A DNA stretch of 64,000 bases from Sulfolobales archaeon. Its GTDB lineage: Archaea > Thermoproteota > Thermoprotei_A > Sulfolobales > Desulfurococcaceae. The first letter of the stretch is position 1. The number at the start of each line of letters is the position of its first letter. The notes beneath the pieces were generated by a model. The model ran no database searches and was not told where the DNA came from. It saw nothing but the letters and a program-made list of their open reading frames with translations. The translations under genes and the position numbers were made by a program. Positions 61,141-64,000 of this stretch are shown here, one piece after another. Location: contig JANXDZ010000001.1 in assembly GCA_025059075.1 (NCBI GenBank), positions 125,686 through 189,685 of the forward strand. Direction: 5' to 3'.

Positions 61141-62640
61141 TTAGACAGCTCTAAACCACTGGCAGTATCTGCATCTAGATGGCATGAGTGATGTTACAGC
61201 ACAATGCTTCCTTACTCTAGCTGGTGAGAACACCATCTTGGGGTTAAATGCTACAGCGTTTGTAGCTAGAGTTGCAGTAACAGTTTCTGAAGTTATAAAG
61301 CATGGGAAGTCCGCTAACCTCAATAGAGAGCTAGCTCTAACTGTTATAGCACACCCTGGATATGCATATTTCTGTGGAGCCATCAATACTTCGTGCTTAG
61401 TTATTGGAGTTAAGTCTACTTTAACTCCAGCTACTTCTGGTGGAGCACCAGTTGGATAAGTATCCCACAGAATCCTCCATCCACGGAATATGGTGTCCAT
61501 GAAGTCAACGTTATGCAGCTCTGCAGCAACACCTCTGTTTGGATATAGGTTGTTATAGCTCCAGAACCTCTTGTACAGTAAGTCTATTATCATTGGCGCA
61601 GTGAATCCATCTAATTCAAGAATGTACTCCATAGCAGCTGCTAGTGAGCCTGTAGCTACGCTTAGTAACTGCCACTCATTCTTTAATGCACGCTCTGCAA
61701 CAGCTTTCTTAAGAGTACTCTCAAGTACTTGGAAGCCTGCTTCAGCAACAGCAAAAGTCACATCGTCCTTAAACATGTTATAGGATGATTGAGCTATGTG
61801 GTGAGCTATGTCGCCTACACAGTACGCTGGTACAACAACTATGTTTCCATAAGCTACTCCAGCGTCAACAGCTTTTTTAACTACGGGCTTTATCCTCTCC
61901 TTATATTGAGCCATGTACTTTCTTACGTCAAATGAAATGTGGCCAGCTTTATCCATTAGCTCTGCTTGAGCAGCTGTTGGAGTTAAGTATATTTTCTTAA
62001 GCCAGCTTATCTCAGCTTTTAATGCTTCAGTAGTAGTCTTGCCTGCTTCTAAAGCCTCTCTAAATGCTGCTCCAATGCCGTATGAAGTATTCATACCCCA
62101 GGACTTTGCTGCTAATATAGCCTTCTTATGTTCAGCTGGAATATCTATTTTAGTTAATATTTGGTTAACTAAGTTGCTTGTACTACCTGGCACAAATGCA
62201 AAGTCAACTACACACGTCGGCCCCCAGAATCCTCCATAAGCCCTAACTACGTATTGGCCTACTAGAGCTTCATTGCCTTCAATAGCCTTAACAAACTTCT
62301 CCATGGACTCTCTAAATGATGGATCTAAGTCATATAGTATTTCAAGAATGGCTGGAGTCTGATAGTGTTCAACAAATGGATCGTCTTCTGGTCTAACGTA
62401 GTCTGTCAACCCTCTTAAAACTTCATAGTGCGCAACAACAGACTCTTTGTGGAGTTCAAAGATCTCTGGTGATTGGCCATCGAAGGGCTTCATCTTCTTA
62501 ACTGCTTCAACAAATGGCTTACAGTCATCTACGTGGAAGCGGCCCCCTCTCTTCTCCTTATTGATTTTTATTACTTCTCCAAAAGCCCCCAATACTTCAT
62601 TAACAGCCTTCTCGAAGAATTCAATTGGTCGAGAGGGCAT
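61141..62640 (-). CDS. Probable DUF2193-family protein
   Basis: A 499-residue soluble protein with long helical regions. Characteristic runs are DDPFVEHYQTPAILEILYDL (about 80-99), YGGFWGPTCVVDFAFVPGST (about 134-153), KSWGMNTSYGIG (about 178-189), AGHISFDVRKYMAQYKERI (about 231-249) and VPAYCVGDIAHHIAQSSYNM (about 268-287), rich in His, Asp and Cys. I associate these with DUF2193, an archaeal family seen mainly in methanogens, from memory of the family and not from a search. The C-terminus has closely spaced cysteines (CRYCQW). A TATA-rich promoter and a palindrome lie upstream. Confidence 0.6.
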   Translation of the reverse strand: MPSRPIEFFEKAVNEVLGAFGEVIKINKEKRGGRFHVDDCKPFVEAVKKMKPFDGQSPEIFELHKESVVAHYEVLRGLTDYVRPEDDPFVEHYQTPAILEILYDLDPSFRESMEKFVKAIEGNEALVGQYVVRAYGGFWGPTCVVDFAFVPGSTSNLVNQILTKIDIPAEHKKAILAAKSWGMNTSYGIGAAFREALEAGKTTTEALKAEISWLKKIYLTPTAAQAELMDKAGHISFDVRKYMAQYKERIKPVVKKAVDAGVAYGNIVVVPAYCVGDIAHHIAQSSYNMFKDDVTFAVAEAGFQVLESTLKKAVAERALKNEWQLLSVATGSLAAAMEYILELDGFTAPMIIDLLYKRFWSYNNLYPNRGVAAELHNVDFMDTIFRGWRILWDTYPTGAPPEVAGVKVDLTPITKHEVLMAPQKYAYPGCAITVRASSLLRLADFPCFITSETVTATLATNAVAFNPKMVFSPARVRKHCAVTSLMPSRCRYCQWFRAV

Positions 62641-63053
62641 AACTCACACTACCTCCACCTAACTATATAGATGCCGGTAGTATAAAAACTTTTCTATATA
62701 AATACTTACATATATGTAAATAATTGATAGGTATATACAAATATATCTTTTGTGGTAATTAAGTAGATCATGGTATTACGAACTATCGCATTTAACTTCT
62801 ACAATAATTTATGACAACTTTAGTGGAGACCCTGAGATCTATTTAAAGTTCAACGATTAATGATTTATGAACTAAAAATGCCATCATCAGTGTTGTAAAT
62901 TGATCAAGTAAACTTCTTGAAATTCATTAAAGCTGTTTTGTAAGAGCGAGTCGTTACAAAAAGCAAAAGTATATTATTTAACTCCCACTAATATCCCTCA
63001 TATATAGCTATTTACAGACTTACATACTGTACAATAATTCCGCTTTAAAATAG
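62641..63053. promoter_or_regulatory. AT-rich promoter region with palindrome before the DUF2193-like gene
   Basis: On the minus strand a GGTGGAGGT ribosome-binding site precedes the start at 62640, with TATA-like TTTTTATACT at about 62677-62687 and ATTTATATAG at about 62694-62703. A perfect 14-bp palindrome TTACATATATGTAA is at 62706-62719, just upstream of the TATA box, where an activator or repressor could bind. The rest (62720-63053) is AT-rich with no gene that I can support. Confidence 0.5.
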
Positions 63054-63128
63054 CGGGCCCGCGGGGATTTGAACCCCGGACCTCCGGCTTAGGAGGCCGG
63101 CGCCCTATCCATGCTAGGCCACGGGCCC
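63054..63128 (-). tRNA. tRNA-Arg(CCU), intact
   Basis: Acceptor GGGCCCG (63128-63122) pairs with CGGGCCC (63061-63055). Anticodon stem CCGGC/GCCGG encloses loop CTCCTAA with anticodon CCT. T arm CGGGG-TTCAAAT-CCCCG. No intron. Discriminator G. It lies just upstream of the aIF5A gene's 3' side on the minus strand. Confidence 0.93.
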
Positions 63129-63171
63129 CTGGTTAGGTTCTGTAGTGTATTTACTGTAAAAAATTTTTCAA

Positions 63172-63573
63172 TCATCTAGTTCTCATAATTACTCTTCTAC
63201 CCATTACGCTCCAGTACTCTACTTCAACTCCAGGAGTTATTTTACTGAGTAGCTCTGGATCACTTGGCTTTTCTACTTCGAACGTCTCATAGGTCTCCAT
63301 ATCCATTAATTGAATTGTTGCACCCATATCTGCTATTACTTGAGCAACTCTCTTATCTATAATTGGGACTTCAATCCTCTGATCTGCTGGAGCTACTAGA
63401 GTCTTCTTAGAACCAGTGAATATGCCTACTGCAACTAAGTGTACTTTAGCACTACCGTGTTTACCTGTCTTAGCTTTAGTTGCTTCAACAACTCTACACG
63501 GCTCCCCATCAATTACTATAAAGCTTCCGGGCTTTAAGTCACCTAGTGAAGCATAATTAATGCCCATCTGCAA
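63172..63573 (-). CDS. eif5a: Translation initiation factor aIF5A
   Basis: The 133-residue protein has the aIF5A N-terminal SH3-like domain with the hypusine loop [16 protein letters not shown] (about 38-53, Lys41 before HG is the modified residue), followed by an OB domain. aIF5A helps the ribosome through difficult peptide bonds and initiation/termination. The real start is probably Met3 ([12 protein letters not shown]). It is monocistronic, between tRNA-Arg and tRNA-Trp. Confidence 0.94.
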   Translation of the reverse strand: MQMGINYASLGDLKPGSFIVIDGEPCRVVEATKAKTGKHGSAKVHLVAVGIFTGSKKTLVAPADQRIEVPIIDKRVAQVIADMGATIQLMDMETYETFEVEKPSDPELLSKITPGVEVEYWSVMGRRVIMRTR

Positions 63574-63717
63574 ATCCCTCGCTCAATCTACTGATGGAAA
63601 CTATAAGTCTAAACCTCCTTAAATAATTATACTGAAGTTCACTAAGCAATGAAGGCTCGGTAAAATAAGGCTTATTAAAGCCGCTTACATAGTAAGAGTA
63701 AGTGTATGAATGTTAGT

Positions 63718-63861
63718 GGGCCCGTAGCTCAGCCAGGTCGGAGCGGCGGGCTCCAGACCAATCTATGGGTCTATAGACCCTCTAATGAGGGAATGATAGA
63801 GGTCTGGAAATACGATCATGGAGAGACCCGTAGGGCGGGGGTTCAAATCCCCCCGGGCCCA
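63718..63861 (+). tRNA. tRNA-Trp(CCA) with a 69-base intron
   Basis: Acceptor GGGCCCG (63718-63724) pairs with CGGGCCC (63854-63860), discriminator A. Anticodon stem GCGGG/CCCGT, anticodon CCA (63753-63755), T arm GGGGG-TTCAAAT-CCCCC. The intron (63757-63825) sits at 37/38 with a textbook BHB: central helix CTCC/GGAG and bulges AG|A and AG|A. The intron holds hairpins GGGTC-TATA-GACCC and CCCTC-TAAT-GAGGG. GGTCTGGA (63801-63808) is complementary to TCCAGACC across the anticodon and intron start. Confidence 0.93.
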
Positions 63862-63898
63862 CTACTTTGCTAAAACATTGCTTAAAAAGGAGGTAAAG

Positions 63899-64000
63899 CT
63901 ATTTATTAACTTGCTTAAACGCTTTTTTCTCAACTATAATGCCGTTGCTTCCCAAAGCTATTGATAGCTGCTCTGTTAAATATTTTGCTCCACACGAAGA
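63899..64000 (-). CDS. C-terminal fragment of a gene running off the right edge
   Basis: The minus strand is open from base 64000 to a stop at 63899-63901, giving 33 residues: KYLTEQLSIALGSN and IIVEKKAFKQVNK preceded by a Cys-Gly. Too short to identify; the gene continues beyond the window. Confidence 0.5.
   Translation of the reverse strand, partial: SSCGAKYLTEQLSIALGSNGIIVEKKAFKQVNK

Noticed and set aside
1-64000. CRISPR array or cas genes
   Set aside because: No direct repeats of 24-37 bases with regular spacers and no Cas-like proteins occur.

Overview
The window comes from an archaeon, most probably a thermophilic member of the Thermoproteota (Crenarchaeota in the broad sense). The evidence is archaeal machinery throughout: RFC small and large subunits, topoisomerase VI, Orc1/Cdc6, a GINS subunit next to MCM, a hypusine-type aIF5A, Elf1, Sec61-beta, ribosomal protein L40e, geranylgeranylglyceryl phosphate synthase, RtcB, and a tRNA-splicing endonuclease subunit that looks non-catalytic, as in the two-subunit enzymes of crenarchaea. 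Many genes lack a leader or have a TATA box about 25 bases before the expected start. The DNA is AT-rich outside RNA genes. A closer taxonomic call is not possible from sequence reading alone.

The most striking content is tRNA fragmentation. tRNA-Asp(GUC) exists only as two separate halves. The 5' half lies at 40277-40316 on the plus strand and the 3' half at 6755-6789 on the minus strand, 33 kb apart. Each carries a complementary tail or leader that would bring the halves together in a bulge-helix-bulge (BHB) for trans-splicing at 37/38. Initiator tRNA-Met(CAU) is also broken at 37/38. Its halves (25622-25659 and 25799-25834) lie in tandem 139 bases apart, with a perfect 13-bp complementary pair at the break and a TATA box placed to start transcription at the 3'-half leader. 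Three further tRNAs contain introns (Pro-CGG with apparently two, Pro-GGG, Trp-CCA); His-GUG and Arg-CCU are intact. The same window encodes RtcB ligase (21134-22591) and an EndA-family subunit (24075-24611), two components of the pathway that would join these halves.

Layout: 1-3.2 kb, partial membrane protein, adenosine-specific kinase, a decayed gene and an HD phosphohydrolase. 3.3-6.1 kb, nickel-responsive NikR followed by an ECF-type nickel transporter operon (nikM-N-Q-O) with an inverted-repeat operator. 6.2-9.1 kb, NusA-like protein, tRNA-Asp 3' half, RFC clamp loader. 9.4-11.4 kb, tRNA-His, nucleotidyltransferase, nitrilase-family protein. 11.4-15.2 kb, a large surface-protein gene broken by frameshifts and a stop. 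15.6-19.7 kb, topoisomerase VI with an intein in subunit A. 19.9-25.8 kb, PfkB kinase, RtcB, HisRS, EndA subunit, acylphosphatase, phosphoribosyltransferase, split tRNA-Met. 26-30.6 kb, RpiA, SWIM protein, Elf1, GGGP synthase, MazG, Sec61-beta, pyruvate kinase. 30.8-33.8 kb, pyruvate:ferredoxin oxidoreductase (porGDAB). 34-41.8 kb, nucleotidyltransferases, THUMP and MoaD-like proteins, glutamate dehydrogenase, L40e, a membrane thioredoxin, tRNA-Asp 5' half, winged-helix protein and Orc1/Cdc6. 41.9-45 kb, Gins23-like protein and MCM. 45-47.2 kb, an MttB-family methyltransferase with its corrinoid protein. 47.4-64 kb, DUF2070 protein, HAD phosphatase, a decayed ABC permease, class II LysRS, sodium:solute symporter, KaiC-like ATPase, glycerophosphodiesterase, UMP kinase, TRAM protein, a probable DUF2193 protein, aIF5A and two tRNAs.

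Metabolically the window points to an anaerobe: ferredoxin-linked pyruvate oxidation, specific nickel uptake under NikR control, and corrinoid-dependent methyl transfer from a methylated amine or betaine. The DUF2193-like protein, which I associate with methanogens, makes methyl-based methanogenesis or a related pathway conceivable, but no key enzyme of that pathway is present here.
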